A stretch of DNA of 21,939 nt from a bacterium (GCA_021372535.1 JAJFUH010000125.1:1-21939), one strand, 5' to 3'; shown: positions 1 to 8,324, numbered from the stretch's first letter. Notes: a model not told the origin generated them from the sequence alone. Made by a program: numbers and translations.

Positions 1-1277
1 AGTATTGATCCATGGAAAAAAGCAAAATGCAGACAAAGCAGGCACATAATCATACTAACACAAGACAATAGAATGCGCATGTAAATAGTATTGTTTAAAC
101 CCAGGTTTTCTCTATACAGGAATAATACAAGAAGGCTGAAAGTCATATTAATATGGAATGAGATATACAACCCATACGTTGAATTATGGGGATAAACAAA
201 TATCGAGACAAGAAATAAAGCAGCAATGATTGCATTGACGAATAACCAAATATTTTTTTTATAATAACGCTTTACAAACATAGTAATTAAAAAGAATAAT
301 AATATGCATGATTCACAATAAAACCCAATACTGAAAAGAAGCTTATAACGATAGGCCGATATATAATTCGTTAAAGGGAAAGCCCCGCAATCAAGAGAAT
401 TTAAATGTGATACTACATTTGGTCCTGCGACAGGTATAAGCCATTTCCATCTCGGTAGACCAGCCAGCCATTCACCCATCTCTCTCTGACGTAAAGTATT
501 GTAGATGTATTTTGTGAACTTTGAAAAACTTAAAAAATCATGCCACCCGTTAACGATCCATACAATCGTTGGTAAAGCACCAATGATTAACCCGGAAAAA
601 AACAGTATTGTTCTGAAACGGAATGAAAGTCCATCGACATCTTTCCATGATCCCGCCCACAAAGTAATACTGACGGTTAATCCGATAAAATATACTATCC
701 CTAATGGATGAGTTGTCGAAGCCAATGCAACAAATAATCCGGATAAGAACCAGATAAGTCCTGATTTATTGATCGAGCTAAGCGGAGAAAGCATACATGG
801 AAAAATCAATGTCCCGGTAACGCCGAGGAAAAGGACTTCCTGCTCGAAACGTACCGTACGAGCCGCAACAATAACAGGAGGAGCAAGCCCCACCAATATC
901 AATGGAATAAATAAGATGTAATTTTTGAATGAAAATTTTTTACTCATCATTAATATAATAAGCATGAGAGTCGACAATAGAAGAGCTGCAGAAAAGGTAC
1001 GGCTTTTCTGATCAGAAAAACCAAAACAATAATGGAAAATATTCCTGAGAAAAAAAGCAGATATTGGTGGATAACGACGCACGACATCCGAGCTGAATGA
1101 ATCACTTAAATAAGGAGGATATTTAAAATCATTATACTCTATGAATCGATGGGGAATATCGAGAATACTTCTTTCATCACCATCTGCATTAGGTAAATAT
1201 TCATTTTTTGTAAGATATGAAAAGCCAATAATACAAAAAAGAATAACCAAGAAGAAAATAAAGACTTTTCTTTTCAT
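1..1277 (-). CDS. GT39/ArnT-like integral membrane glycosyltransferase, C-terminus cut by window edge
   Basis: An uninterrupted minus-strand frame starts at an ATG ending at 1277, with an AAGG-type ribosome site about 7 bases upstream, and stays open to base 1 (425 codons visible). Residues 3-20 form a membrane segment. They are followed by a soluble loop with the acidic motif DGDE (residues 32-35), and then many hydrophobic segments separated by short polar turns. This layout, with an acidic D/E motif in the first periplasmic loop, is the hallmark of GT39/GT83-type (GT-C fold) enzymes, which transfer a sugar from a polyprenyl-phosphate donor on the outer face of the inner membrane. The family call rests on topology and the acidic motif, not on a strong sequence signature. 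The nearby DPM1-like GT2 could make the lipid-linked donor; that is inference. A membrane protein of unknown function is the main alternative. Confidence 0.72.
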   Translation of the reverse strand, partial: MKRKVFIFFLVILFCIIGFSYLTKNEYLPNADGDERSILDIPHRFIEYNDFKYPPYLSDSFSSDVVRRYPPISAFFLRNIFHYCFGFSDQKSRTFSAALLLSTLMLIILMMSKKFSFKNYILFIPLILVGLAPPVIVAARTVRFEQEVLFLGVTGTLIFPCMLSPLSSINKSGLIWFLSGLFVALASTTHPLGIVYFIGLTVSITLWAGSWKDVDGLSFRFRTILFFSGLIIGALPTIVWIVNGWHDFLSFSKFTKYIYNTLRQREMGEWLAGLPRWKWLIPVAGPNVVSHLNSLDCGAFPLTNYISAYRYKLLFSIGFYCESCILLFFLITMFVKRYYKKNIWLFVNAIIAALFLVSIFVYPHNSTYGLYISFHINMTFSLLVLFLYRENLGLNNTIYMRILLSCVSMIMCLLCLHFAFFHGSI

Positions 1278-1503
1278 CGTCAGCCTTCATAGCCCTGTGT
1301 TTAAAGTGAGTATTCCTATAACGGTAATTTCTTTTTAAAATATAACTTTTTCAGTTATTGTCCATTTTTATTATTATATATAATAGACATATCTTTATCG
1401 ATTTGTTTTATACAATTTGTAATACATATTTAAGAAGTATTTATTATAATAACGAAATATTTAAGAAATTGCAAAATTTCATTGTATTTAAGAGAATAGG
1501 CTT

Positions 1504-2262
1504 ATGTTATATAAATATCTTCCAAATTTTATATTTAAAAGTTTGTTTGGTGACAGGAAACAATGGGGAAACCAACCATTTGCTAACGATAAAGATTTTA
1601 TTTATTGGATGGACAAATTATGGTTAGATTATTATATGGGATTTCATCAGGGAAGAATTGCTTCAACAGTGAATCATCTCGGTTTTAAAATAATGAACCA
1701 TATTAATCTGAATAACAGGTCTATCTTGGAGGTGGGGCCGGGAAATGTCGAACATCTCCGTTATACACAAACCCGTCCGCGTGAATATATCATCATCGAT
1801 CTGACTGAGGATCTTCTTACGGTGGCCGAGAAAAAGCTGAACAGCTATAATGTTCATAATGTAAAAAAAATCCTTCTTTCAGGTACTCACATACCCTTAC
1901 CTGAAAACCATATAGATATTATATTGACATTTCATCAACTCGAACACGTGCATAATCTCACAGAACATATTGATGAATTCAAACGAATCCTGAAAAATGA
2001 TGGTCTGATTGTTGGAGCAGTACCTGCTGAAGGGGGTTTAACATGGGGTATTGGCAGATTTTTTACTACAAGAAGATATATTAAAAAAAATTTAAATATT
2101 GATTTTGATAAAATCATCTGCTGGGAACATCCAAACTTTGTCGATGCTATCAAAAAGATACTCGACAGAGAGTTCACGCTTGTTAAATCATGGAAAAAAC
2201 CTCTTGGCTTTCTTCCATTCGATTTGACGATATCATGGTCGTTTATTTATAAAAAAACATGA
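1504..2262 (+). CDS. Class I SAM-dependent methyltransferase (Methyltransf_11 type)
   Basis: This 252-residue protein has the Rossmann motif I ILEVGPG (residues 74-80), an acidic strand-2 end (IIID, near residue 99) that would contact the SAM ribose, and the motif IIILTFHQLEHV-type segment followed by an ILKNDGLIVG strand, as in Methyltransf_11 enzymes. The N-terminal 70 residues are basic and aromatic and are not part of the core fold. The substrate cannot be read from the sequence. It is the only plus-strand gene of the glycan neighbourhood, divergent from the GT39-like gene and convergent with the GT2 gene (36-base gap), so it needs its own promoter within the AT-rich 226-base gap upstream. 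The ATG at 1504 is preceded by a purine-rich AAGAGAATAGG stretch. A sugar or lipid methyltransferase role fits the neighbours but is inferred. Confidence 0.85.
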   Translation: MLYKYLPNFIFKSLFGDRKQWGNQPFANDKDFIYWMDKLWLDYYMGFHQGRIASTVNHLGFKIMNHINLNNRSILEVGPGNVEHLRYTQTRPREYIIIDLTEDLLTVAEKKLNSYNVHNVKKILLSGTHIPLPENHIDIILTFHQLEHVHNLTEHIDEFKRILKNDGLIVGAVPAEGGLTWGIGRFFTTRRYIKKNLNIDFDKIICWEHPNFVDAIKKILDREFTLVKSWKKPLGFLPFDLTISWSFIYKKT

Positions 2263-2298
2263 TATTTTTTCCGGGACTCGCAAAAATGAATCATACAT

Positions 2299-3072
2299 TC
2301 ACTTTTTCGATCTCTTAATTCGATAACGATATGCAATATCGACAACAGCCAATGGAGCAACACAAAAATCACTTAGAATAACCTTAGAATAGCCATGAGG
2401 CCGTCCTATATATATTGATGGGAATTCCCCGATACTCAACCCGTTATTATACCAAATAGACAAAGCTTCGATGAGATAGAGAGGAGATGTATATTTCACT
2501 TTGTAAGAACTCAGTATTTCAGCAGCCCGGCGGTTGTAGAAACGATAACCGTTGCTGAAATCAATAACCGGTATCCAAATAAGAAGCCGGACGAAAAAAT
2601 TGTATACACGGCTTACCCATGTTCTAAAAAATCCCCTTTTTTCGCTTTTACTTCCTGTCAGATATTTTGAAGCTATTGCTACATCATATATTTTTAATAG
2701 CATTATACCCGTTTCAAACTCTTCCGGACGATGTGACATATCACCATCCATTTCGATGAAAACATCATAATCAGTATTTTTTATGCCCCAGTCAAGCGCG
2801 AGTTTCAATGCCCCACCGCGTTGACATCCTCGTTTTTGTTTTCGGCGCTTAACAAGATGAACATGGCCATAGTTTAATTGAAATTTCTCGATTTGTTCGA
2901 TAGTACCGTCATCACTGCCGTCATCAACGATGCATATCGTGTATTCCAAACCATCCAACATCGTTCTCATGTTCTCTAATACTGTTGTAATCACTTCGGC
3001 TTCATTAAGGATAGGCATGTTTATAAAAACACCCCGTTGGGGTGTATATCCTGAAAAGTTAATTCTGGGCAT
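2299..3072 (-). CDS. Family 2 glycosyltransferase, DPM1-like polyprenyl-phosphate sugar synthase
   Basis: The 257-residue protein begins the GT-A fold with VFINMPILNEAEVI and the nucleotide-binding VDDGSDDGT motif (residues 49-57). The metal-binding acidic motif EMDGDMSH follows (Asp109 and Asp111). These match the dolichol-phosphate-mannose-synthase-like branch of GT2, which loads a hexose from a nucleotide sugar onto polyprenyl phosphate at the cytoplasmic face. No C-terminal membrane domain is present, so it resembles the soluble DPM1 form. The ATG at 3072 has a GGGAG ribosome site 6 bases upstream. It is the last gene of a minus-strand run, separated from its upstream neighbour by a 274-base gap containing palindromes, so it may be transcribed separately. 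Donor supply for the GT39-like protein at 1-1277 is a plausible partnership, but inferred. Confidence 0.87.
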   Translation of the reverse strand: MPRINFSGYTPQRGVFINMPILNEAEVITTVLENMRTMLDGLEYTICIVDDGSDDGTIEQIEKFQLNYGHVHLVKRRKQKRGCQRGGALKLALDWGIKNTDYDVFIEMDGDMSHRPEEFETGIMLLKIYDVAIASKYLTGSKSEKRGFFRTWVSRVYNFFVRLLIWIPVIDFSNGYRFYNRRAAEILSSYKVKYTSPLYLIEALSIWYNNGLSIGEFPSIYIGRPHGYSKVILSDFCVAPLAVVDIAYRYRIKRSKK

Positions 3073-3140
3073 TTAATACTCCCATTCTATGTCCTGATGT
3101 TTTTCATTTTATTGATACTGTTCGCTCAGATTGATAGTAA

Positions 3141-3273
3141 AGAAATCACTTGAATTCGACTATTCATCGCCAGTGGTGGTGGCTTTTCGCCGAATTCGAA
3201 GCTTCGCCATCGTGATTTCTACCGATAAGTTTAGGCGTAGCCATCAACACATTACCACATGCTTAGCATGTGG
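3141..3273. repeat. Palindrome-rich intergenic segment
   Basis: Within the 274-base gap between the GT2 and methyltransferase genes, AGAAATCAC (3141-3149) is mirrored perfectly at 3212-3220. GAATTCG (3152-3158) is mirrored at 3191-3197, and CGAAGCTTCG (3197-3206) is a perfect palindrome. A separate hairpin lies at 3255-3273, with 8-bp arms CCACATGC/GCATGTGG and a TTA loop. No T-tract follows any of these, so none is a classical intrinsic terminator. I see no gene here. It may be a degenerate mobile palindromic repeat or a structured leader or processing element. Confidence 0.55.
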
Positions 3274-3346
3274 ATTTCTAATTCGTATTAATATTCTTTA
3301 AAAACAAGGGAACATAGCATTATTTTTAAAGTATGCTCAAGAAAGT

Positions 3347-4255
3347 TCATGTTTTCTCGGCGACAATACTCATTCCGGCAGAATTACCGAATAATTTCTG
3401 AATAAGAACAATTGGTAAAAAAGCTACCATAATTAACGAATACAGTGGCATACGACCGTTAGTTTTTGATATATGGACCGTATCGGTTAGTAAATTCTGT
3501 ATACTTAATGCCCAACCAAACATATGATTGGTTGAAGATACCTTGACATTTATAAAACCCAAGTCCTTAAGAAATTCAGTCATGTTCCCGGGTGAAAAGA
3601 GATATGTATGACGCGGGAAATGGAATCCTCCCCAGTATTTACCAAACAACCTGAAATCCATGCTGTCGGTATTAGGAGTTTCAATATACAGTTTGCCATA
3701 TGGCTTTAACAGATTCCATGCTTTTGTAAGAAGCAGTTTCGGTTGAACCACATGCTCTACAAGATGGTTTAAAATAATTAAATCGTAAGATTTTAGCGGT
3801 AAGTTCACATCTTCAAACCTGCTATGAATAATATTTCTTCCAAGTTCTTTACCCATTTTTACTGCTGTCTCATTAATTTCCACACCGGTAAAACCCCAAC
3901 CGTTTTCAAGACGACTCATATAGTCCATGAAATGTCCGCTGGCACATCCAACATCGATGATGGATGCATGTTCAGGGATGAAAGATCTGAAATATTTTCG
4001 GATCATTTTATAGTTCTTTTCAAGAAGATATTTGTAGAATACTGAGCTTTCACCATGGATGTTCATATATTCCGGGGGATAATACCAAATGAGCTCGTCT
4101 TGAGAAGGCATGGGATCAAGCTGGATAAGTTTACACCGTGTGCATTGAATAACCGCAAAATGAGAATGGCTCAATTCATACTCATAGTCCGAAACATCAT
4201 TATGCAGTACGACAAAATCGGTATTATCACAAATCATACATTGAGCATCAGCCAT
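3347..4255 (-). CDS. Zinc-ribbon SAM methyltransferase (Methyltransf_23-like)
   Basis: The 302-residue protein opens with a CxxC...CxxC zinc ribbon (Cys6, Cys9, Cys38, Cys41). The SAM motif I IDVGCASGHF follows near residues 100-109, then the motif LIILNHLVEHV and a LLKPYGKLYIETPN strand. Zinc-ribbon plus Methyltransf_23 proteins are common in O-antigen, capsule and secondary-metabolite clusters, and some are sugar C-methyltransferases. Here the C-methyltransferase-type extra C-terminal domain is absent. The C-terminus instead holds a hydrophobic segment (SLIMVAFLPIVLIQKL) that may associate with the membrane. The gene starts 9 bases after the stop of the radical SAM gene, so the two are very likely co-transcribed. 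Its ribosome site is weak, which fits translational coupling. It resembles the gene at 5426-6304 in domain order, and a paralogous pair is possible. Confidence 0.85.
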   Translation of the reverse strand: MADAQCMICDNTDFVVLHNDVSDYEYELSHSHFAVIQCTRCKLIQLDPMPSQDELIWYYPPEYMNIHGESSVFYKYLLEKNYKMIRKYFRSFIPEHASIIDVGCASGHFMDYMSRLENGWGFTGVEINETAVKMGKELGRNIIHSRFEDVNLPLKSYDLIILNHLVEHVVQPKLLLTKAWNLLKPYGKLYIETPNTDSMDFRLFGKYWGGFHFPRHTYLFSPGNMTEFLKDLGFINVKVSSTNHMFGWALSIQNLLTDTVHISKTNGRMPLYSLIMVAFLPIVLIQKLFGNSAGMSIVAEKT

Positions 4256-4264
4256 ATTCGTACT

Positions 4265-5332
4265 TTATTTAAATAACAATGGTTCGGTTTCTTTTGTAAT
4301 GAACGGATGGTTTGAATAGAAAACCGGATATGAACACTTCTCGTATATAGGGATGAGATAATTTTTTATATAATACTGATCTTCGGCGGACAAACATCCG
4401 GGAAAATCCTTTGCAAACTGGGAAAATCTACCCATTCTTTCCCAGATCTTTTTCAAGGATTCGCTGGTAATATTCCCAAAACATAACGGGTTATATGAAC
4501 ACCCTATAACATCACCATAACAGGTAATACCGATTTTTTCCTTTCCGGAAGGGCACCGTTGTTTTAAGAAATATGAAAAAGCCCAATCATAGGTAAGTCG
4601 TGGATACTGTTTGAGCATATCACGCACCCGTGAATACTCTTTATCTGAAAGTGTCTCGAAACCCTCGGCGCAACCGATGGGGGCAATCTGGCCACCACTT
4701 GAATTGATACCATGCTCATGACAGAACTGAATAACCTTTTCAGCCTTATCCAATTCGCCGGGAAACATAGTGGGACACAATCCTGTGATGAGCCCCGCCT
4801 TTTTCGCATACTCATATCCAGATATAGCCTTTTCATGAGTCCCGGAACCGCGAATTCTGTCGTTCTCTGAAGGATCTATACTTTCTAAACTAAAGTATAA
4901 TGCATTCAGACCGGCTTTTTTCAGTTCACGAATGACTTCTTCTGAAGCAGCCTGACCATTTGAAACAATATGGGTGAAGTATCGCTCTTTGTGAAAAACG
5001 GAAATGAGATCAAAGATTTTGTTATATAATAATGGTTCGCCACCAAGGACAGTGACACACCATGCTCCTAACTTACCGGCTCCTTGGGCAATAAGTCTGT
5101 AATCAGGAATATCAAGTTTTTTTAAATGTTTTTTCTCGTATTTCAAGACTGAACACATTATGCATTTTAATTGACATTCAAATGTTGGATACAATTCAAT
5201 AAGCCTTAGAGTATTTTTGCGGAGAACCAACGCTCTGAAAAATCCTCGGACCGCCCTATATAAAATGGTCGGATTTGCAATAGCCCACTTGTTTTGTAAA
5301 TACTTATTCAATAAGATCATTTTAAATTCCAT
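4265..5332 (-). CDS. Radical SAM protein with SPASM-like C-terminal cysteines
   Basis: The 355-residue protein carries the radical SAM cluster motif CxxxCxxC (Cys53, Cys57, Cys60, in FECQLKCIMC), the SAM-binding GGEP motif (97-100), and the VSNGQ and SLESIDPSENDRIRG strands of the partial TIM barrel. The C-terminal third has Cys260, Cys271, Cys278, Cys284, Cys313 and Cys333 around the phrase ITCYGDVIGCSYNPLCFGNI, as in SPASM/twitch domains that hold auxiliary iron-sulfur clusters. Members of this group make peptide or sugar modifications. No precursor peptide was found next to it, and the flanking methyltransferases and glycosyltransferases favour a glycan or lipid substrate (inference). The start could be the ATG at 5332 or the fifth codon (5320), which has a GGA slightly better placed. 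The 93-base gap upstream contains no visible terminator. Confidence 0.88.
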   Translation of the reverse strand: MEFKMILLNKYLQNKWAIANPTILYRAVRGFFRALVLRKNTLRLIELYPTFECQLKCIMCSVLKYEKKHLKKLDIPDYRLIAQGAGKLGAWCVTVLGGEPLLYNKIFDLISVFHKERYFTHIVSNGQAASEEVIRELKKAGLNALYFSLESIDPSENDRIRGSGTHEKAISGYEYAKKAGLITGLCPTMFPGELDKAEKVIQFCHEHGINSSGGQIAPIGCAEGFETLSDKEYSRVRDMLKQYPRLTYDWAFSYFLKQRCPSGKEKIGITCYGDVIGCSYNPLCFGNITSESLKKIWERMGRFSQFAKDFPGCLSAEDQYYIKNYLIPIYEKCSYPVFYSNHPFITKETEPLLFK

Positions 5333-5425
5333 GTAAATAATTTGCTGAAATATATGTAATCAATTTCTTGATCAACCCATTTTATATGAGAAAAAATTGA
5401 ATCTCTCAAAAAGAATAAATTTACC

Positions 5426-6304
5426 TTATGTCGACCGCCTGAATAAACAACACAAAAGAGACTTATTCCCGGTAATCAAATCAAACGATTGCAGTCCGCT
5501 CACAAAGGCTTTTATCAGATAAGATACAGCTATTTCATCAGGCTGTAATGAGCGGCTCGTCACAGATAGAATTTCTAAACCGCATTTCGCCGATATATAC
5601 TGCATGGATTTTATAGTATAATACTCAAGATGTTCCGGAGGAAACAGTCTTTGAAATATCCCCCGGGGATGACCATTTGTTATTGCGCTTATACATCTTC
5701 CGGTTTGATAAACCATGGATTCAACATTTGGAGTTTCAAGATAGAAATATCCTCCGGGGCGAAGACGATTATGAATATTTTGAAAAAATAACACGGGATC
5801 AAGTACATGTTCGATCAAGTCGATAGCGGTTATCAGAGAAAACTCATTCAAGTGCATTGGAGCTTGTTCTATTTCTGTCTGGTATGCTTCAATTCCAAGA
5901 TTTTTGGAATGTTCAACAGTCTGTGAAACGACATCGATACCTATAGGCTCGACACCGTAAAGTCTCGATGCAGTATGTAAAAAACCACCCATATCGCACC
6001 CTACATCAAGAATTCGTTCTCCTTTCCAGCTATGATTTCCAACGACCGTACTTAATAAATTAAAAATAAATCGACATCGCCGTTCTAAGGTATTTTTATT
6101 GTTCCGTCTCAGTTTAAAGTAGGGATGTTTATAGTAATCCTTCGAATTGTAAAAATTCAGCAACTCCTTTTTTGTCGGGCGGGGATAATAGTTCCATAAA
6201 CAACATTCCCTGCAAATAATTAATTTTATCTGTCCTATTTTTACAACTGGTTTGTCCATAAGTCTGGAGCCGCATATAACACATATCATAATATTTTCAT
6301 CCAT
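5426..6304 (-). CDS. Zinc-ribbon SAM methyltransferase, start embedded in asparagine synthetase remnant
   Basis: The 292-residue protein has a zinc ribbon (Cys8, Cys11, Cys31, Cys34), then SAM motif I RILDVGCDMGG (residues 97-106), LITAIDLIEHV, and LRPGGYFYLETPNVES. It matches the same Methyltransf_23 architecture as the gene at 3347-4255. The reading frame stays open upstream of the ATG at 6304, through about 70 codons that encode asparagine synthetase-like sequence. The true start is therefore uncertain: 6304 has no clear ribosome site, while a second ATG at 6289 is preceded by GGATGA at a reasonable distance. Translation may also depend on a promoter inside the remnant. It is the first gene of the minus-strand run that includes the radical SAM protein. 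A sugar or lipid methyltransferase role is inferred from context. Confidence 0.83.
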   Translation of the reverse strand: MDENIMICVICGSRLMDKPVVKIGQIKLIICRECCLWNYYPRPTKKELLNFYNSKDYYKHPYFKLRRNNKNTLERRCRFIFNLLSTVVGNHSWKGERILDVGCDMGGFLHTASRLYGVEPIGIDVVSQTVEHSKNLGIEAYQTEIEQAPMHLNEFSLITAIDLIEHVLDPVLFFQNIHNRLRPGGYFYLETPNVESMVYQTGRCISAITNGHPRGIFQRLFPPEHLEYYTIKSMQYISAKCGLEILSVTSRSLQPDEIAVSYLIKAFVSGLQSFDLITGNKSLLCCLFRRST

Positions 6305-6528
6305 GGACAGCAGCTTTTCAGTAGCAAAAAGAAAATGTTCCCGTGTCCGGGCATAATAGACAGATTTGATTCTAAAGCGATCACGGCCGAGATACAGCTC
6401 GCTTTTCTCCCATCCCAGATGCTGATTCCAACCATACCGTTCAACCGATTGATAATATTGAGACCTTGATCATTATACGCATGAAGAATAACCTCACAAT
6501 CGGAATTTGAACGGAAAATGTATCCTTT
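6305..6528 (-). pseudogene. Frameshifted remnant of asparagine synthetase glutaminase (GATase_7) domain
   Basis: Read on the minus strand from 6528, one frame gives KGYIFRSNSDCEVILHAY and then INRLNGMVGISIWDGRK. This is the typical interior of the class II glutaminase domain of AsnB-type asparagine synthetases (SDTEV, RLNGMFAFAIWD). The match then jumps by one base into another frame that reads ELYLGRDRFRIKSVYYAR and HFLFATEKLLS, the next conserved block of the same domain (RDRxGIKPLYY, FASE). The N-terminal nucleophile cysteine and the whole synthetase domain are missing. A TAG stop precedes the first frame, so the piece is cut at both ends and broken inside. Its second half continues in frame into the methyltransferase at 5426-6304. 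AsnB-like proteins are frequent in polysaccharide clusters, which fits a partly deleted former neighbour. Confidence 0.8.
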
Positions 6529-6601
6529 CTATTTATATTATCAAAATTACAACCAATTGCAAGGCAAATTATTCTTACAACTTCCCTTTGTTCTTCCATA
6601 T

Positions 6602-6640
6602 AAAAGCAAAGGGCCCGGTGTTATACACACAAGCCCTTTT
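6602..6640 (-). terminator. Intrinsic terminator of the DUF362 gene
   Basis: On the minus strand, AAAGGGC (6633-6639) pairs with GCCCTTT (6608-6614). A smaller GTGT/ACAC stem sits in the loop, and a TTTT tract (6602-6605) follows one base pair after a GC. It sits about 50 bases past the stop codon of the gene at 6693-8324 and would separate that gene from the methyltransferase run. The stem is moderate and the T-tract short. Confidence 0.6.
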
Positions 6641-6692
6641 CGCAGGTATTATCAAGTTCCGGACTGCGCCGGATCATTAAACCGTGTCCCCG

Positions 6693-8324
6693 TCATGCCC
6701 TGAGCACAACCGGAGCGGTTTGTTTACCATCCCGGAGCTGAAGCACTGCCGAATAGGTTCCCGCCGGGAATTTGGATATGTTCCACACCGCGCAGCCGGG
6801 GCCTGCCTGGTGAAAACCCCGGAGGATACGGTCGATGCGGTCGCCGCTGCTGTTGTAGATATCGATGAATGCGTAATCATCCGCGGGCATGACGTATTCG
6901 AGCGCGATAAAGGGACTGGTCGGGTTGGGCAGACAGTTGTCAAGCACCCGTATCCGGGCTTCGGTTGACTGTTTCGGTACCGTCTCGCTCACCTTCCCAT
7001 AATCGAACGGCTCGTCATACAGGTAATAGACATTGGCACGGTTGCTGTCACCCTCTTTTTTCGGTATGTAATTGGAGCGGATGGGATACCGCTGGAGCGT
7101 GGTGAGCTGCACACGGTGCGCTGCGCCGTCCTCCCAGCTATACACCGGGATTTTTCGCGGATCGATAACGGTGGTGAGGCCGCGTTCGAGAGCAATGTTG
7201 AAAAAGCCGAAATTACCGGGTTCATGGCCGGCTATCCATGTGCCGACGCTGTCCACGAGGACCGCATCCTTACCGAAAATGACGAAGTTGGTCATAAAAT
7301 CGCGGGCTTCGGTGAGTCCCTTCGTATTGTTGAGCGGGGAATTCGGTCCGCGGTAGAAACAGCCCTCACGGCTGTGAATCGCCTCACCGATACAGAGGCC
7401 CATTTTGGTCGAGGAAACATTGTCAACGGTTCTGTGGCACCAGATTTCGGAGGTGTTCTGGGATCCGTAGAAATCATATCCCCTTGCCCAGTTCGGCATG
7501 ATTCCTTCCTGAACATGACGTTTGAATGAAGCCTCCATATCCTCTTTTGCTTTGGGAACGAGATTTTCATAGCTGTATTTTTCGAGGGCGAAAATACCCT
7601 GGCAGAAACGCTGGTATCTGTTCGCGATGCTTCCCTGGTGATTTTTACAGACCAGGGTTATGCCATTCATGTTGTTCTTGAGTTTACCGATGTTGAGAAA
7701 GAATGTATCCGGCGCGTTTATCGGCCAGAGATGGGGAATCTTCATATGGACTTTGCCGTTGGGGACATCCGTCCAATGGATTTTATCCTTCGAGATTGTG
7801 CGGGCATCTTCGCTCAGGTCACGGATATCGGCGCCTGTCCGCTTGCACATCGCCGTATACATGCGCGGCTCGAAACATCTGGGGCCGTTCACTTCACGGA
7901 TATAAAACTGGCTTCCCGAAAAACCCAGTTCTTTCATACCCTCGATGATGCCCTCGACAAAATACGGATCGGTGACGATCCCATGCCCGTATTCAAGGGT
8001 GAAACCATCCATATCCCACATGGAATCGGTGAGATTGGGCTTTATCGGTATCATATGGGTCAACGGTATCCCGCCCTTGTCGACCGGCAGCATGACCGAA
8101 CGGGCAAACCGGAGCCCTTCTTCCTTTTTTGCGGGATAGTTCGTCTGGATGTCAACATTGGTTCTCATGATGAACACCGCCTCGGGGTGTTCCTCCACGA
8201 AGGGATGAACGTTGAAATATCCCGATGACGTCTGTGAACGGGTGTCACGGGCAAATACCGGTTTTATCGCTCCCAGGGCACCCAGTGCTGCGGATCCTTT
8301 CAGAAAAGCTCTGCGATTGAACAT
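6693..8324 (-). CDS. Tat-exported DUF362 protein with FlgD-like C-terminal domain
   Basis: The 543-residue protein starts with a twin-arginine signal (NRRAFLKG, then a hydrophobic stretch to about residue 25 ending in a VFA cleavage-like site). The body carries the DUF362 hallmarks IPIKPNLTD, LGFSGSQFYIREVNG, and LKNNMNGITLVCKNHQGSI, plus a late NFVIFGKDAVLVDSVG block. The last 75 or so residues (from PNPTSPFIALEY to the end) look like the FlgD-type Ig-like module found at the end of secreted proteins in FCB-group bacteria, with the typical PNP start and FPAGTYSAVL strand. DUF362 proteins have no firm biochemical function, and some carry iron-sulfur clusters; no CxxC cluster is seen here. Tat export suggests folding or cofactor loading in the cytoplasm. 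The ATG has an AGGGAG site 7 bases upstream. A terminator lies downstream. Confidence 0.85.
   Translation of the reverse strand: MFNRRAFLKGSAALGALGAIKPVFARDTRSQTSSGYFNVHPFVEEHPEAVFIMRTNVDIQTNYPAKKEEGLRFARSVMLPVDKGGIPLTHMIPIKPNLTDSMWDMDGFTLEYGHGIVTDPYFVEGIIEGMKELGFSGSQFYIREVNGPRCFEPRMYTAMCKRTGADIRDLSEDARTISKDKIHWTDVPNGKVHMKIPHLWPINAPDTFFLNIGKLKNNMNGITLVCKNHQGSIANRYQRFCQGIFALEKYSYENLVPKAKEDMEASFKRHVQEGIMPNWARGYDFYGSQNTSEIWCHRTVDNVSSTKMGLCIGEAIHSREGCFYRGPNSPLNNTKGLTEARDFMTNFVIFGKDAVLVDSVGTWIAGHEPGNFGFFNIALERGLTTVIDPRKIPVYSWEDGAAHRVQLTTLQRYPIRSNYIPKKEGDSNRANVYYLYDEPFDYGKVSETVPKQSTEARIRVLDNCLPNPTSPFIALEYVMPADDYAFIDIYNSSGDRIDRILRGFHQAGPGCAVWNISKFPAGTYSAVLQLRDGKQTAPVVLRA

Noticed and set aside
1358-1384. 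TTGTCC with TATAAT as promoter of the plus-strand methyltransferase
   Set aside because: The spacer is only 15 bases and the region is so AT-rich that such matches are expected by chance.
7638-8228. A 196-codon plus-strand frame opposite the DUF362 gene
   Set aside because: It is antisense to a well-supported gene and is a codon-bias shadow with no protein-family features.
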